NCBI RefSeq assembly: GCF_030272615.1
Contig: NC_081407.1
Span: 97,013,897 to 97,077,896, forward strand
Source of the DNA: Cryptomeria japonica
Taxonomy: Eukaryota > Streptophyta > Pinopsida > Cupressales > Cupressaceae
Length of the DNA stretch: 64,000 nt
Direction of reading: 5' to 3'
In this document: positions 1-11,555 of the stretch, one piece after another
Numbering within the stretch: position 1 is the stretch's first letter
Layout of the letters: each line of letters opens with the position of its first letter
Notes under the pieces: model-generated
What the model was told of the DNA's origin: nothing
The model's database searches: none
Seen by the model: only the letters and a program-made list of their open reading frames with translations
Program-made: the position numbers and the translations under genes

Positions 1-1119
1 TGTGCAAAATCATCAAAATTGACTGACTCAAAGAAAGAGATAATGTGTGCGCAATCCTAGACGATGATTTATTACAATCCTAGAAGACATGGAATTTTCT
101 TATTTTCTCTTGTTCCTTGCAAATTGTGCCATAGAGGATATCTTATTTTTCATTGGTCAAAAGTTGTGAAAAGGTGGTAATTGAGGTGTTAGTTGCAACT
201 AACCCCACCTTAGGGTTTTATTGTTTAATCTTGGCCATTGATTTACAATCACTTTGGGCCCTTCATTTTGTAACTCAAAGTCTATAAAAGGCTTGGCCTT
301 TTCATGTGTAAAAGTTAATAGAATATTGGCAGGAATAGTAGGAGGAGGAGGAGGAGATTAGAAATTGTTATCGAGACTATGTCAAAATCAATACATAATT
401 TTCATCGAAGATATGGTGGACCTCTGTATGAAGTTTCAACATTTTGCATGGTTAATACTTCTCAAATTTTAATTGAAGTTCATTCATTTTAATGGAGAAA
501 TGTAGAGATATTTGATGAATTCCTGGTTCATGCCATTTGTAGTTTGTTGATTGCAAATTGCAGTGTCCAGTTAATCTGAAAATCATTGGCAATAGTTCAA
601 TTGTGGATGTTCATTTGGATTGCGCCAGCATTGGGCATTTAGATGGATGTTTACAATATGAAAATCTTTCACTACCTTTGGAGATCGCATCAATTTTGTG
701 TAGTTGCTGTTATCATGGCGAAGCAAACTTGATTTAAAGAATCCATTTATCTAAAGCACTATCCATTATCATCATTGTTCATAGGTATTAGATTAGATTC
801 TTTAACCCTTATCCTTTTGATCTTTGCTTGGTATAGGTTTAAGCTACTCTAAGAATAAAGCATCACCTAAAGTGTTATATCAGATGTTCAAGTTCCAGCT
901 GCTTTGTAGAAGTAAATAACAGAAGTCCCTTTGTGAGAACAGAAAATCATATCATTTCACTGAGTCTATCCATTGCAACATCAAGACCTGACAATAGGAA
1001 CCTTGGGGTAACCTTAATTGATCACATTGTTTAGCATTTGAGGTTTCCTTATTCAAGAGGGGATAGAATACTTAGTATTTTATTCTGTGTTGGAGAGTGT
1101 CACAAAACACCCATCAACA
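1..1119 (+). repeat. LTR-like repeat, copy 1 (possibly cut by window edge)
   Basis: This stretch is related to 18542-19690. Both begin TGTGCAAA, both carry a TATA-like CTATAAAAGGC followed by TGGCC (about 290-303 here), and both end with a similar tract: a 'GGAACCTTG(A/G)GGT' motif, an 'AGAGGGGATAG' motif, 'ATTCTGTGTT' and a terminal CAACA. TG...CA ends, a TATA motif and about 1.1 kb length fit a solo LTR, orientation plus. No TSD can be tested because the 5' end coincides with the window start. No coding sequence is recognisable inside. Confidence 0.45.
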
Positions 1120-1620
1120 TGTTGCTTGCAACCCTAATGATACATTCTTGGGATAGGTCTTATTTTAGATGTAGTGTCTTCCAATTTGCTAAAGGGTTTC
1201 CCTCCAACTAAAAAAATCAATAGTGTTCAATCTCAAGAGAAATGAATTTGAAAATATGAAATTGGTAACCCTCTTTATCTCTCAACTCCTCCCTAATAGG
1301 CTCTTTGAGGAAAAATAATTATTTATGTTTTCCTTTTCCATCCAAATTTCATTTTTATTAAGGTGACAAGAACAACCTTTATAAAACACATTATTTTTTG
1401 GACCCCATTCTTGGCATTAATTTCAGTCCCTCTTTTATAACAACCTTTTAAAAAATAAAATATAAATTGTGTAAACATTAATTTTTTCAACAACTTAAAT
1501 TAAATTACCATTGCACCACCCCATTAGCTTATAGGAAATAAAATAACAGGGTAAGGTTTTGCTTATGACTTATGCCTGAAAAAGGGAATTGACATAAATC
1601 ATATAAGATCGACATGGGTT

Positions 1621-1727
1621 GAATCTAACCCCATTTAAAATCTAGCAATCTTGGGACTACTTAGAATATGAATCTTGGAATATTAAAATCCATTCCTAAA
1701 TCACAACCAAGGGGAAAATCAAGCTTA
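1621..1727 (+). repeat. 107-bp dispersed direct repeat, copy 1 of 2
   Basis: It matches 2294-2400 over the same 107-bp length, starting GAATCTAA and ending ATCAAGCTTA, with scattered mismatches (roughly four fifths identical by eye). The copies are 566 bp apart, so this is either an old duplication or two copies of one interspersed repeat. Confidence 0.65.
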
Positions 1728-2293
1728 GTTTTGTGATAATGGTTTTAATTTGTTATGCATTTCCCTTGAAAAAATAACTTAGGAGAAATGAACACATCTT
1801 ACTGAGTTATTTAGTGTAGTAAATATAGCAAAGTTAATATGCTTAGCTAATCAATCCTTTATACTCATGCTTAAAGTAGTTGGTCTCATTGGGATTATGC
1901 CTTTCATCACCCACCTAGTGTCTTTTGTTGAGATTGGTTGCTATAGAGGTAGTGCTTTTCTAGGCACCATACTCGTTGGCACCTTCTCCCTTCCTAGCCT
2001 TTTCCTTTTGTGGTGTCAAGTGGGCAACCTATCCTTACTTCAGGTTCATCCTACTACTCTTTCTTTGTAGAACATAACTTCCACACATTATCAATACTAA
2101 GTGGCATCTTACATGGAAAAGATACTCGTTTTGCATAGTGGATTTCCGCATTGTGGGATGTACTGGTTAGCAAAAAAACTTGTTGGTTTGCTAGGCTTTG
2201 TCCACAACAGTTTATGGGCATTACATTTACACAATATATACGTAAAAATCAGGGTTAATTATTCCATAAAATCATTATAATATCAACCTATGT

Positions 2294-2400
2294 AGAATCT
2301 AATCCTATTGAAAATCTAGGAATCTTGTGACTACTTAAAATGTGAGTCTTGGCATATACAAATAATTCTTAAATCACAACTAAGGGGCAAATCAAGCTTA
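2294..2400 (+). repeat. 107-bp dispersed direct repeat, copy 2 of 2
   Basis: Partner of 1621-1727, with shared blocks AATCTA, GACTACTTA, TCACAAC and AAATCAAGCTTA. No coding potential. Confidence 0.65.
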
Positions 2401-2742
2401 AATCCAAGACCAAAAACAAATGACAACAGCCAAAGTCCTAACCGTAACAACCCCTCAAAATGATTCATTATTCTCTAATCAGACCCCTCGTTGCCCCACC
2501 CTTTTAGATCTTAAGCTAACATATGACTTATTGGAAGTTGATTTTGATAACAAAGTCAATGTGTTCACTTGTTTTCAATTTGTACACCAGTATGATCAAT
2601 CTTAACTTTCAACATTCCACCTTTCCCAACTACCTTCAATACCAACTATCATACATAATCCTCAAGGACAATCCAGTTCATCTCAAATCGATCAATTGAA
2701 AGCCCCCGAAAACAATCAGCATTATTGAGAAACCAACCAGTC

Positions 2743-3050
2743 TGTTTATTGTTCTATTTGATAAAATAAATACATGAATTAATAATAAAGATTGACAATG
2801 CATATCAAAAATAGGAATAAAACATATTTTTATTTGCACACGAAATTATTACAGAAAAAGATCAGATATGGTAAACCAAAGATCAGAGTCAATCCGACTA
2901 GATCATAGTACTTTCCTTGACGATACACAATCTATTTAAAGGACCCAATGGTTGCCTAGAGGAACACAACTGTCAACCAACCAACACTTAATAAGTACCT
3001 GAAGTTGACAAACAAGGATAACCAATATTATTAAAACATAATAATAGGCA
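2743..3050 (-). repeat. Short gypsy LTR, solo or fragment
   Basis: This 308-bp segment matches the LTR at 59369-59696 from end to end. On the plus strand both start TGTTTATTG and end ATAGGCA, with shared internal blocks GAAATTATTACAGA, GATACACAA, TTTAAA and AGAGGAACACAAC. Read on the minus strand it starts TGCCTATT and ends AATAAACA, as an LTR should. The 5-bp flanks (CAGTC and CTGTA) do not match, so it is a rearranged solo LTR or a fragment. No primer-binding site lies next to it, unlike the 59.4-kb copy. Confidence 0.7.
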
Positions 3051-4174
3051 CTGTACACTAACTACACAATCCATGGGGCTGTATTTCTTGCAGTGCTTGG
3101 TCTTGGTCACTTGGCTAACATTACACACCAACAAAGGCCCAAACAATCACATTGACCTTTATGACTAATCTCTAAAGAAGGTTAATGAGTCCTAGTTGTT
3201 GCTTTGATCCCAGATATCTAACCTTGAATACAAAAATGGTGAGGAATGATCTGGCTTTATAACTTGACTTGTAAGTCTATACAATTTTGTCAAAAGAGAA
3301 ATAAAACTGCAGTTAATGCTGTCCCATTATTTTTTTTTCTCTCAAGAAATAGGGTATAGGAAAACCAAATGTTACACAAGAAGAAATATTGTTTATGGGT
3401 GTGACAACCTTAGTTCCAATGCTTAGGAACAATTGCTTTACCTATTAAAATTGGGCCTAAAACCATTCCTACTAAACTTTATGTCATAGACAAAAGACAA
3501 AATACAATATGAGTCTGCAAAAAACCGTAGGTACAAGAACAGAATCTATTTTACACCTCAATTCAAACCATCATCAAGGATGAAGGCATAGAGGCATGTC
3601 TTTATGAAAATAATTCTTTTAATATTTTGAATAGTTTTTCAAGCAAGTTCTAGAATTTATTCATTGCCCTGCTTTCATGGAAAGGTACACCCTTGGGGGC
3701 AATGTATGATCACGGATAGTTGAAAAGCTCTGTCATGGAATTTACCTGGCTGTAAGGTGTAAGGCTACATATCAGAAAGACAACTTCCTACTCAGTTTAG
3801 GTGCAGAGTGTTCGAACAAGATTTCATAGGTTTAGATGTTATCTTTCCTAGCTTTGTAGGAAGGATTTCCTTCAATTACATCGTTAATCTGACATAATTC
3901 TCTTGTCTATTCATATATTATTTCAAATTAAGGTTATTAAAGCAACTGGGAGTTTGTTACATGAAAACTCCTATCAGGCAGTTTCTATTTTATTTATTTA
4001 CGTTTGTCAAGTTGATTGTAAGCAACAAAGCAAATTTGAGTAGATAGTTGAATAACAAATAGATTGTCTCTACTACACATAACAACACATCAATCCAACC
4101 ATTATCATCCCAGATATTTTATGGCACACAAGCATTAGATATTATATTCACATGTGAAAAATATTTAGTAAAAC
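3051..4174. other. Non-coding; possible intron of the AP endonuclease gene
   Basis: AT-rich sequence with no gene that I recognise. If the exon at 4175-4337 belongs to a live gene on the minus strand, this is where its following intron would lie. I could not find the expected next exon, which in this family begins with the WRLDYF block. Confidence 0.4.
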
Positions 4175-4337
4175 TACCTCTATTGTCAGCTCTTGCTCCT
4201 TGTCTATAGCCCCAATAAGTATAGCCAACTGTGTTTGGGTGTTGTTGTCGGAAGGTATCCACAAAACCTTTATTCAAGAAGTTATCTTCAAATGACCTTC
4301 TTTCTTCATCTGTAAATCCTGCACTCCTTCGATTTCC
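4175..4337 (-). CDS. Internal exon of an ExoIII-type AP endonuclease
   Basis: Read on the minus strand, 54 codons plus one base encode a segment beginning [13 protein letters not shown], continuing through [16 protein letters not shown] and ending with [18 protein letters not shown]. This is the C-terminal part of class II AP endonucleases (ExoIII/APE family), which incise DNA 5' of abasic sites during base-excision repair. The YTYWGY block matches the family's conserved YTFWTY segment just ahead of the WRLDYF block. The exon is bounded by a good acceptor (ATGCAG before GGAAAT) and donor (AGAG before GTAGTT). Its phase leaves one base of a Gly codon, as expected before the next exon. There is no stop inside it. 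Other exons were not found, so it may belong to a gene with long introns or be an orphan exon. Confidence 0.75.
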
Positions 4338-5989
4338 CTGCATGTATGATCTCAGAATTCAAATAATTGTCTCTAGCAGACCATTAGCATCAATAAAGAG
4401 CGGTTTCTTTTCTACACAAAATGAAATGCAAAATGACTTCTTCAAGCTAATTTAGAATACCTGTAATGTATCAAGCTTTTATCAAAATAAAAAAAATTCA
4501 TACCATTTAAAATCCCCTATTCAATTGTTCCAATCTTTTGCTCTTTTTGCATTACATAATTTATAACAGAGGTTCCGTTAAGAGTTTCAGTTTGTCTTCA
4601 CTAATTAATTTGTGTAAACATGTATCACCACTGTTTGTGTTCCTCTGAGTTTATATGCAGATTTGAATGGTGCCAGTCTATAATACCATATGCATCATAT
4701 TAAAGACATCCCAACTAAACTAACAGAGCAGTGATAAAGAATTTGCAGGAAACTCAGTTTATATTAATGTAGGTGGCTGTCATACATAGCAGAAAATGAA
4801 GTTCTGAACTTACTTGTGATTTACAGCCCATGGAAAGATTACAAATGAGTGATCAGTTATACAACATCAATATGGACTCCTGAACATTTCCCTTTAATCA
4901 CCAGCTCCACAGAAATTCTACCCAAAACTCATATGCACAAAAAAACCTTCAATTGCTGCCCTGGAATGACCAAACCTGCAACAGTGTTCATGGTGCCCAC
5001 AATGAAGACTTGCCCTGTTCTGAACATACAATGAGCAGAGAAATCCACGCCCAAAAGAATATCCTCATGCCTTTTTGAAGGAATCAACATCCCAAAATGA
5101 ATAGTCACACCAATATGATGGTCTCCCTTCCATGTCAATCTTTCCTGTTACGCCCAGCTCTTTGAATCCCACGCCCTTATAAATGCAGACACCTGGTTAT
5201 GGACTACTGCAAGTCAGTCTTGAGTCACATAGCACAATAACATATTAATGCCTTAGTATTGAATATTTCCAGTTGAAACTGTATTGCCACACATCTCCTA
5301 AGATTTCCACGACTTATAAAGTTTCTTTCTGCTCACAAACTCCTCAACGATGACACATTCTTTTTCTCAAAGCCCACAAACTTCTATCAACACTCCAATA
5401 ACTTCTAAAATATGTTCAATCAGCTTATTTTGCTTTTCCACACCTCTAATAACTCATTGACGCCTCAATCAAACTCTCATGCCATGTCTGATGCTTCTAC
5501 CCACATTTAAATGTCGATGCTTACAGATTGTCGACCCAGCAATAAGGACAGCCAACCATTAAAGATATAGTCATTAATTGGACCTCCTAACATCAAACAA
5601 TTCTCAGCAGGTATGATGGCTAAAATAGACTGAGATTTATATTTAAAACTTCTTCCTTAATCCACCTCAAATGTGTGCAATAGATGCCACGACCAGCTGG
5701 ACACATAACGCTCACATTTCCAATGCCAAATTTGCCTTTAATTTTTTAATATATTCACACCAAGGTCAGCCTTAAATCTCTGAGTATTATCACGTCAGAG
5801 CTATTGTTTCCTTTCCCATGCTTTGACCCATTGAAACATGATATCCCTGATGAAATAGTAAGGCTCAAAGTTTTCAATATAATTACCCAATAATATTTTA
5901 TTCAAAGCATCAATTTTTCCCTTACTATTCTTTATTATGAAAATTAAATCAATACCTCTAAAATTTGTCTTCATAGAAGACTTCACATA
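4338..5989. other. Non-coding or unrecognised
   Basis: No gene is supported. A 69-codon minus-strand ORF at 4929-5138 contains HIGVTIHFGM and DILLGVDFSAHC and reads somewhat like protein, but I do not recognise it, and its flanks have stops in all minus frames. The expected upstream AP endonuclease exons were not found here. Confidence 0.4.
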
Positions 5990-6170
5990 TTTTAATCAAT
6001 GAAGCCCAATTTTGAGTTCTAAAGTGAATCCACCCCAAGGTTGGAATTGGGTTTTCATCCAATCCACCTAGAACTCAAGGTTTTTCGTTTTAGAGCACAT
6101 CGAACCTGCAAACATGAGCTCTCCAAGAAAACCCTAAATAAAATAACATGTCAAGAATATTGAAATGACT
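5990..6170 (-). repeat. LTR fragment related to the 47.2-kb solo LTR
   Basis: The reverse complement contains GATTGGATGAAAACCCAATT followed by a GGGGTGGATTCACTT motif. Both are close to 47574-47625 in the solo LTR at 47212-48818. Orientation is opposite to that copy in this window. The boundaries are approximate; the match fades beyond about 6170. Confidence 0.6.
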
Positions 6171-7486
6171 TGCCCTAATCTCCTTTTGAACCCCAATAGA
6201 ATCCTCTAGAAGAATCTGATTTAACCTCTTTTGATGCTTCTAGAAGATATACTTTATTTAATAAAGTGACTTTATAATATATATTTTATTTTCCACTTCA
6301 GTTGCTTGATAAAATAAATTAAAATAAAGTTATCCTTAAAATTTACTTTATTGGGGCAGCTTTAAATAAATAATCTAATTTAGTTTATGCCTTTATAATC
6401 TCCCATCTTAGCCTATGGGAATAAAAATAGGCTAGATGACTCTGTTGGCTGATACCTCGAAAAAACAGGACATTATAGTCCTTCCTCCCTCTCCAAAGAT
6501 TGTTTGTCCCCAAGTAATCTGTTCTCGTATGCCAAAGCCAATTACCAGATTCCATATCAATCTTATGAATGCTCCACCACATTTTCTCTGCTCCACTCTA
6601 ATACAACTGAATTGTCAATTCTATATTCCTACATTACCCTGTGAAGTAGTCTAGCAATCATGCAAATGCCTACATCCCAAGCTTTAGAATCATCATATAT
6701 CCTCAACGTGAAAGGATGGGCATAATTCGTCAAGTCACCAACAGTAATCACACACACATCCTCAAAACTGTTGGTACAAAAGATGACAACAGTGTTAAGT
6801 CTGAAAATCAAATTTATAATTACTCTGGGAATGCTTCCCCTGTCATATGACATAAAATGATACTATCTCATCAACACTCAAACTCCAAGTGCTGAAGTGA
6901 CAACCCTGTGCACACAAACCCATAAAATCAGCTGCAATCATCAGTGCAAGGTCTCATAATTCTGTAATCAGCGTCATAGAACAGCCACTATTCATCAATG
7001 TGCAGGATAAAAACCTTTGAACCAAATCTGAAAATGCTCCCACTTGCTGCAAATTGATGGAATTATGCCAACTCAGCAAACTAGGGATATGATATACTTG
7101 ATTGTTGACTATTAATGAGTGACGAATAGCATGTTCAAAGTTGGGAACCCTCAATCTTTCATTTGATAACAATCTCAAGGGAGTGCCTTTCAGTGTGATG
7201 ACAAATAGTGATGTCTTCATAAAGCAAGAATTAGCAAATCCATTATGAAATGTCAAAACTTTTGTGTACCTTGGATCCGTCAACACCATCTCATACTTGG
7301 TTGTGTTGCCCTAACTTTCAAAAAATCCAGATTTTAAACTTTGCATTCAAGTTAATGTCGGGCAAATCCTTAATGTGTACTTTCGAGAGTTTTCGAGATG
7401 TGTAAATATGCAGTTTTGACTCAGTCTTCATTATTAAGTCCTGTCATAAGGTGATGAACGTGTGTCCTATCTTCGCCACTATCAAA
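6171..7486. other. Non-coding or unrecognised
   Basis: AT-rich. Two minus-strand ORFs (6629-6853, 74 codons; 6954-7289, 111 codons) are open longer than average, but neither contains a motif I can name and they are in different frames. I do not call them genes. Confidence 0.4.
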
Positions 7487-7762
7487 TTCATCATGAGCAT
7501 CCAAGTCCAAGGGTCATTGCACAATTTCAAGTTCAATCATAGGAGTTGGATCATGAATTGCTTTATGAGTGTGCTTTGAACTGAATTCTGCATTGCCCAA
7601 GACGCTAAAACAATTAGATTATGATTTCATCATGAGCATCCAAGTCCAAAGGGTCATTGCACAATTTCAAGTTCAATCATAGGAGTTGAATCGTGAATTA
7701 CTTTATGAGTGTGCTTTGAACTGAATTCTGCATTGCCCAAGACGCTAAAACAATTAGATTTT
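7487..7762 (+). repeat. 139-bp tandem duplication
   Basis: Two adjacent copies, 7487-7625 and 7626-7762, start TTCATCATGAGCATCCAAG and run to CAATTAGATT. They differ at only a few sites, for example CAAGGG versus CAAAGGG and GTTGGATCATG versus GTTGAATCGTG. This is a recent local duplication with no coding role visible. Confidence 0.9.
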
Positions 7763-8033
7763 GAAACTCATAAAGCGTCAAGGGAAACTGTCTTATGAGT
7801 AAGTTTTGGGTACCACTTTGAGCAATATGGCAAAGTTTCATCAAAACCCACTTCACCATTTGTGAGTTTTTAATACTTTAATTTTTGTTGGCCTCTATTT
7901 GGAAAGTATTTAAATCTTGCCCTCAGGACTTCGTCATGAAGAAATTTCTTTGGGTTGTGCTCACCTCACCCCCTTTAGCATCTAGTTAAAATTTCGAAGC
8001 AAAATGTCTTTCCAATCAAAATATCTTCCTTCC

Positions 8034-8222
8034 TTGTGCTCAGTTGCTCAAAAAGGTTAACCTCTTCACCTCCTTTTTCTCTGTTGCTCAAAAGGGTTAA
8101 CCTCTTAACGTCAATGTGCTCAATTGCTTAATTTGCTTAACCTCTTAACCAATGTGCTCCGTTGCTCATTTTTCTTAACTTCGTAACCTCCTTTTGCTCA
8201 GTTGCTCCAAAATCTTAACCTA
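8034..8222 (+). repeat. Degenerate short tandem repeat (about 39 bp x 5)
   Basis: Five imperfect units share the pattern TGCTC-GTTGCTCA-TTAACCTC-TAACC and start near 8037, 8078, 8117, 8153 and 8190. They lie immediately upstream of the first recognisable PPR block. Confidence 0.6.
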
Positions 8223-8332
8223 GGAACTTCTTATTTAGGGGTTTTTGAAACTGTTTCGAGAATTCATAACCAAGGCATTATAGTTGGAAATGATCTCATG
8301 GTCGTGCACGTCAAATCTGAAAGCTTAGACAG
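8223..8332 (+). pseudogene. PPR pseudogene, block 1 of 4
   Basis: The plus frame reads FETVSRIHNQG, then VGNDLMVVHVKSESLD. This fits the family pattern of an IHxxxIxxGF..DVxVGNALVDMYAKCGSLD segment of PLS-class pentatricopeptide repeat proteins, which bind organellar RNA. The block stops at GACAG, the TSD of the chromovirus. Skipping to 16297 restores the reading with ...RA..., as expected for 'SLDRA'. It has no start codon of its own and no upstream PPR sequence that I can see. The assignment rests mainly on this continuity with block 2. Confidence 0.6.
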
Positions 8333-9705
8333 TGTAATGTCCCTACTAGTTAGAGATCATTGTCCTACAAAACATATTGTTAGAACACAACAAAATATAT
8401 ACATAACTAATCTAATTTGCAATTAAAGTTCATATACTTAATTAACACTAATCTCAATTCTTAAAAAGGATACGAGTGCAGCACTGGGACATGTCCTTAG
8501 GCGGCTATGAAGCTCACCTTCTTGGAACCCATCTTGGTTCCAAGCCATACCAGGAAATCGAAGATTAATTCGATTCCTGTCTTGGATGTAATTTCTTACA
8601 CCCAAGCCATCCAGGAAATCGAAGGTTAATTCGATTCCTGTCTTGGATGTAATTTCTTACACCCAAGCCATACTAAGGAAGACCATCATATATGATCAAT
8701 TCCTTGCCTTCGATGATGCATCTCATCATCCAAGTCTACCAGAGAGGACCGGCCAGATCTGTCTCTTCTTGGATGAACTTTGTCAACCAAGCCATAACAT
8801 ATATGCATATAGATATTCAGTATATAGTGCCTACCAGGGATTATCATAATCCCTCCATTAGGCTAAGGGAATTTCCTCCCTATAGCCTCCATCATATAAT
8901 CACATTTATATTACATTTTACAATTCATTACTATTTTCCTTTCCATAATTTACGTGTATATTTACATATTCTTTAACCTTTGTAATGATCCTAGATATAC
9001 ATATATATTCTACATGGGTACCTATCTTTATTGCTACATTCATATAAATAAACATTAATAATATATGTATTCATAAATATGCACTAATATATATGTGTGT
9101 GTGTGGTACACACGTCCACACACATATATATCTTATGACCCTTAACCCCTCTTACCTGTACGCAGATTGCAGCTTGTTGTTGACGTTCACAATCTACAAT
9201 TGTCGTCTGCAGATGGGAGTCCGTTGTTTGCCTGCAGTCCTTTTTGCTTCCCCTTCTTACCCCTTTGTGCTCCACGGAGGCCGTCCTTTATACCCCGTGG
9301 AGGGGAGGGTCGCAACCCACCACGGGGTCCCTTCCGCAGGAAGGGGCGTGACGATGATCGCAGCTCAGGCTGCGACCCTCGTCCCACCACTTCCCGCGGG
9401 GGGGGGGGCATCGTGGTGTCTTCCCTTATACCATGACACCGCTTCATTTCCATATTTCGTCTTCATCAATCCTTTTAAATTAATAATACTTTTTTCTAAA
9501 TTGTTTTACATATTAAATATATTAATATTCTAATCATTTATTTATATTTAACTTTTATAAAATGAATGATTTAATATAGTTAAATGATTCAACATAAATA
9601 AACGATTTAACATAAATAAATGGTATTTAGTGATTTATTTCTACTTTTAGTATATTAACATTATTTAACCAATTTACATCAGGTGATAAATCCTGGTTTA
9701 TCACA
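8333..9705 (-). repeat. Chromovirus 3' LTR
   Basis: It starts (minus strand) TGTGATAAACC and ends GGGACATTACA. The length is 1373 bp. Relative to the 5' LTR it carries an internal tandem duplication of roughly 66 bp around 8550-8670 (the AAATCGAAG...ACACCCAAGCC unit occurs twice) and lacks the MITE, so it shows the empty site for that insertion. A GC-rich block at 9180-9450 produces spurious ORFs on both strands. Confidence 0.95.
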
Positions 9706-9716
9706 ATCCCTCCGTC
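9706..9716 (-). promoter_or_regulatory. Polypurine tract of the chromovirus
   Basis: GACGGAGGGAT on the minus strand lies directly before the 3' LTR, the expected primer for plus-strand DNA synthesis. It begins within a few bases of the pol stop codon (9717-9719). Confidence 0.8.
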
Positions 9717-10988
9717 TCAATTTTGCTTGTCCTCAAGCATATTTAGATCCTCCTCTTTTTCCCAAGTAGCATCCTCATTTGGGAGATTCCTTCATTTAAT
9801 CAGGTATTCGGTAATGGTTCCGTTCCTAAGCTCTTTTTTCCGTGTGTCCAGGATGATCTCAAGGTACAAAGTGAGTTTCCCTTCATCATCTAGGGGAGGT
9901 AGTTCACTGCATGGAAACAAGTGTTTCCCAAGAACCTTTTTGAGTCTGGAGACATGGAACACATTATCTATTTTACTCTCTTTGGGGAGTTCTATTTCAT
10001 AAGCTACTTCCCCAATCCTTCGAATTACCTTGTAGGGTCCATAGAACCGAGGCTTCAATTTTTCAGCCCCATTCTTCTTGAGGGAAGATTGTTTATAAGG
10101 TTGTAGCCTTAAAAACACCAGATCTCCTGCCTCGAACGTCCTTTTCGTACGTTTCCTGTCTGCATAGATCTTTTGTTGATTTTGGGCTGCTTGTAAATTT
10201 TCTTTCAAGGTCTTCATGATATCCCTACTATGTTGAACAAAATCTTGTGCTCTTGGTACCTCGCTTTCTTGGGTTATTAACTCACCAAAGTTTGTAGCCT
10301 CATAACCGTACAAAGCTTGGAAAGGACTCATCCCTATTGACATGTGATGTGTCGTGTTGTAACAATGTTCTCCTAGGTGTAACCACTTGACCCAAGCGGT
10401 CTATTGCCCTGTAACATAATTCCTTAGATAACCCTCTATCCATTTGTTCACTATTTCTGTTTGCCCATCAGTTTGAGGATGGTAACTAGTACTAGGGGTC
10501 AAAACTGTTCCTGCCATTCTGAAGAGTTCCTGCCAAAATTGGCTAATAAACTTGCTATCTCTGTCACTGACAATATTCAAAGGGAGTTGGTGGAGTCTGA
10601 AAATTTCCCTGAGGACTAGATCGGCTATTTGGTAGGCTTTGTATTATGTGGAGACTGCAAGGAAATGGGCATACTTCGTGAGTCTGTCTACTACCACAAA
10701 AATGCTATCCTTTCCTTGTGTCCTTGGCAACCCTGTTATGAAGTCCATAGAAATGCTCTCCCACTTCTGTTTGGGAATAGGTAATGGTTGAAGCAATCCA
10801 GTTGGGTGGGTGAGTTCATTTTTATTGCGTTGACAAGTCAGGCACTCTTGTACATATTTTTGGACATCTCACTTTTGGTCTTTCCATGCATACTTTTCCC
10901 TTATGTGTTTATAAATTTTATAGTATCCTTGATGTCCTGCCAAGGGGTTATCATGGAATTCCTTTAGGATTTTGTTTCTGAATTTGGT
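9717..10988 (-). pseudogene. Chromovirus integrase and chromodomain (3' end of pol)
   Basis: The frame is continuous with RNase H upstream. The zinc-binding HHCC motif is readable (FHDNPLAGH ... CLTC), then the catalytic D-D-E in [16 protein letters not shown] and QTDGQTEIVNK. The C-terminal part contains RFYGPYKVI and NVFHVSRLKK, followed by a chromodomain (ILDTRKKELR...TEYLIK, stop, RNLPNEDATWE). Chromodomains direct gypsy integrases to particular chromatin. The stop at 9792-9794 (TGA) sits exactly where the family has Trp. Other stops lie near 10873, 10647, 10401 and at the RNase H junction (10989). The true end is the TGA at 9717-9719, a few bases from the polypurine tract. Confidence 0.9.
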
Positions 10989-11555
10989 CTAAGGGGTCAA
11001 GTATACCCTTCCCTTGTACAAGATGAGGTCTCCCCTAACTTTAAAATCTTCATTGGGAAGGTTTCCCTCCAAGATTTCCTTTGCTTGGGGATCTTGGTCA
11101 TATTCATTAAGGATTTCTTCCTTCCAGTCTTTTGAGATGCTGGTAATGGCATTGAGGTGGGCTCTTCGAGATGATGCATCTGCTGCCCTATTATTCACCC
11201 CTTTTACATATTCTATATCAAAGTCATAGGCTTGTATTTTGCTCACCCATTTTTGTTGCCTATCATTAAGTTCCTTTTGGCTCAAGAAGAAGCGTAGACT
11301 GTTATGATCAGTTTTCACACCAAACTTCCCACAGACGAGGTATTGGCGAAATTTGGCCAAGGCGTGCATTATGGCTAACATTTCTTTGTCATAAATAGAG
11401 TAGTGTCTTTCCGCTTCGGTAAGTTTACGGCTCTCAAAAGCTAGGGGGTGTTTCTTTTGCATGAGGACTGCCCCAATTCCCTCCCCGAATGCATCACATT
11501 GAAGTTCAAAAGGCATAGAGAAGTCGGGAATGGCCAATACTGGACATGAGCTCAT
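10989..11555 (-). pseudogene. Chromovirus RNase H
   Basis: A 188-codon open stretch in the pol frame. The N-terminal catalytic region reads ELQCDAFGEGIGAVLMQ (family pattern LxxDAS..GIGAVL). It is followed by HPLAFESRKL, ERHYSIYDKEMLAI (catalytic Glu), VKTDHNSLRFFL (catalytic Asp), then NNRAADASSR (last Asp). The function is removal of the RNA strand during reverse transcription. The end of the stretch already contains the start of the integrase N-terminal region (GDLILYKGRVYL). The open stretch is bounded by nonsense codons, not by natural gene ends. Confidence 0.9.

Larger units (their letters stand above)
1120..2742. other. AT-rich non-coding spacer
   Basis: I see no gene here. The short ORFs at 1867-2070 and 2420-2605 have no recognisable motif and composition like their surroundings. 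The only structure noted is a 107-bp direct repeat (1621-1727 and 2294-2400). Confidence 0.6.

Noticed and set aside
1867-2070. 67-codon hydrophobic ORF
   Set aside because: No homologous wording, no coding context, ordinary for T-rich DNA.
9084-9533. Overlapping ORFs on both strands in the chromovirus 3' LTR (and again at 15672-16118)
   Set aside because: They lie in the GC-rich LTR block, occur in both LTRs with frame differences, and have no domain; composition explains them.
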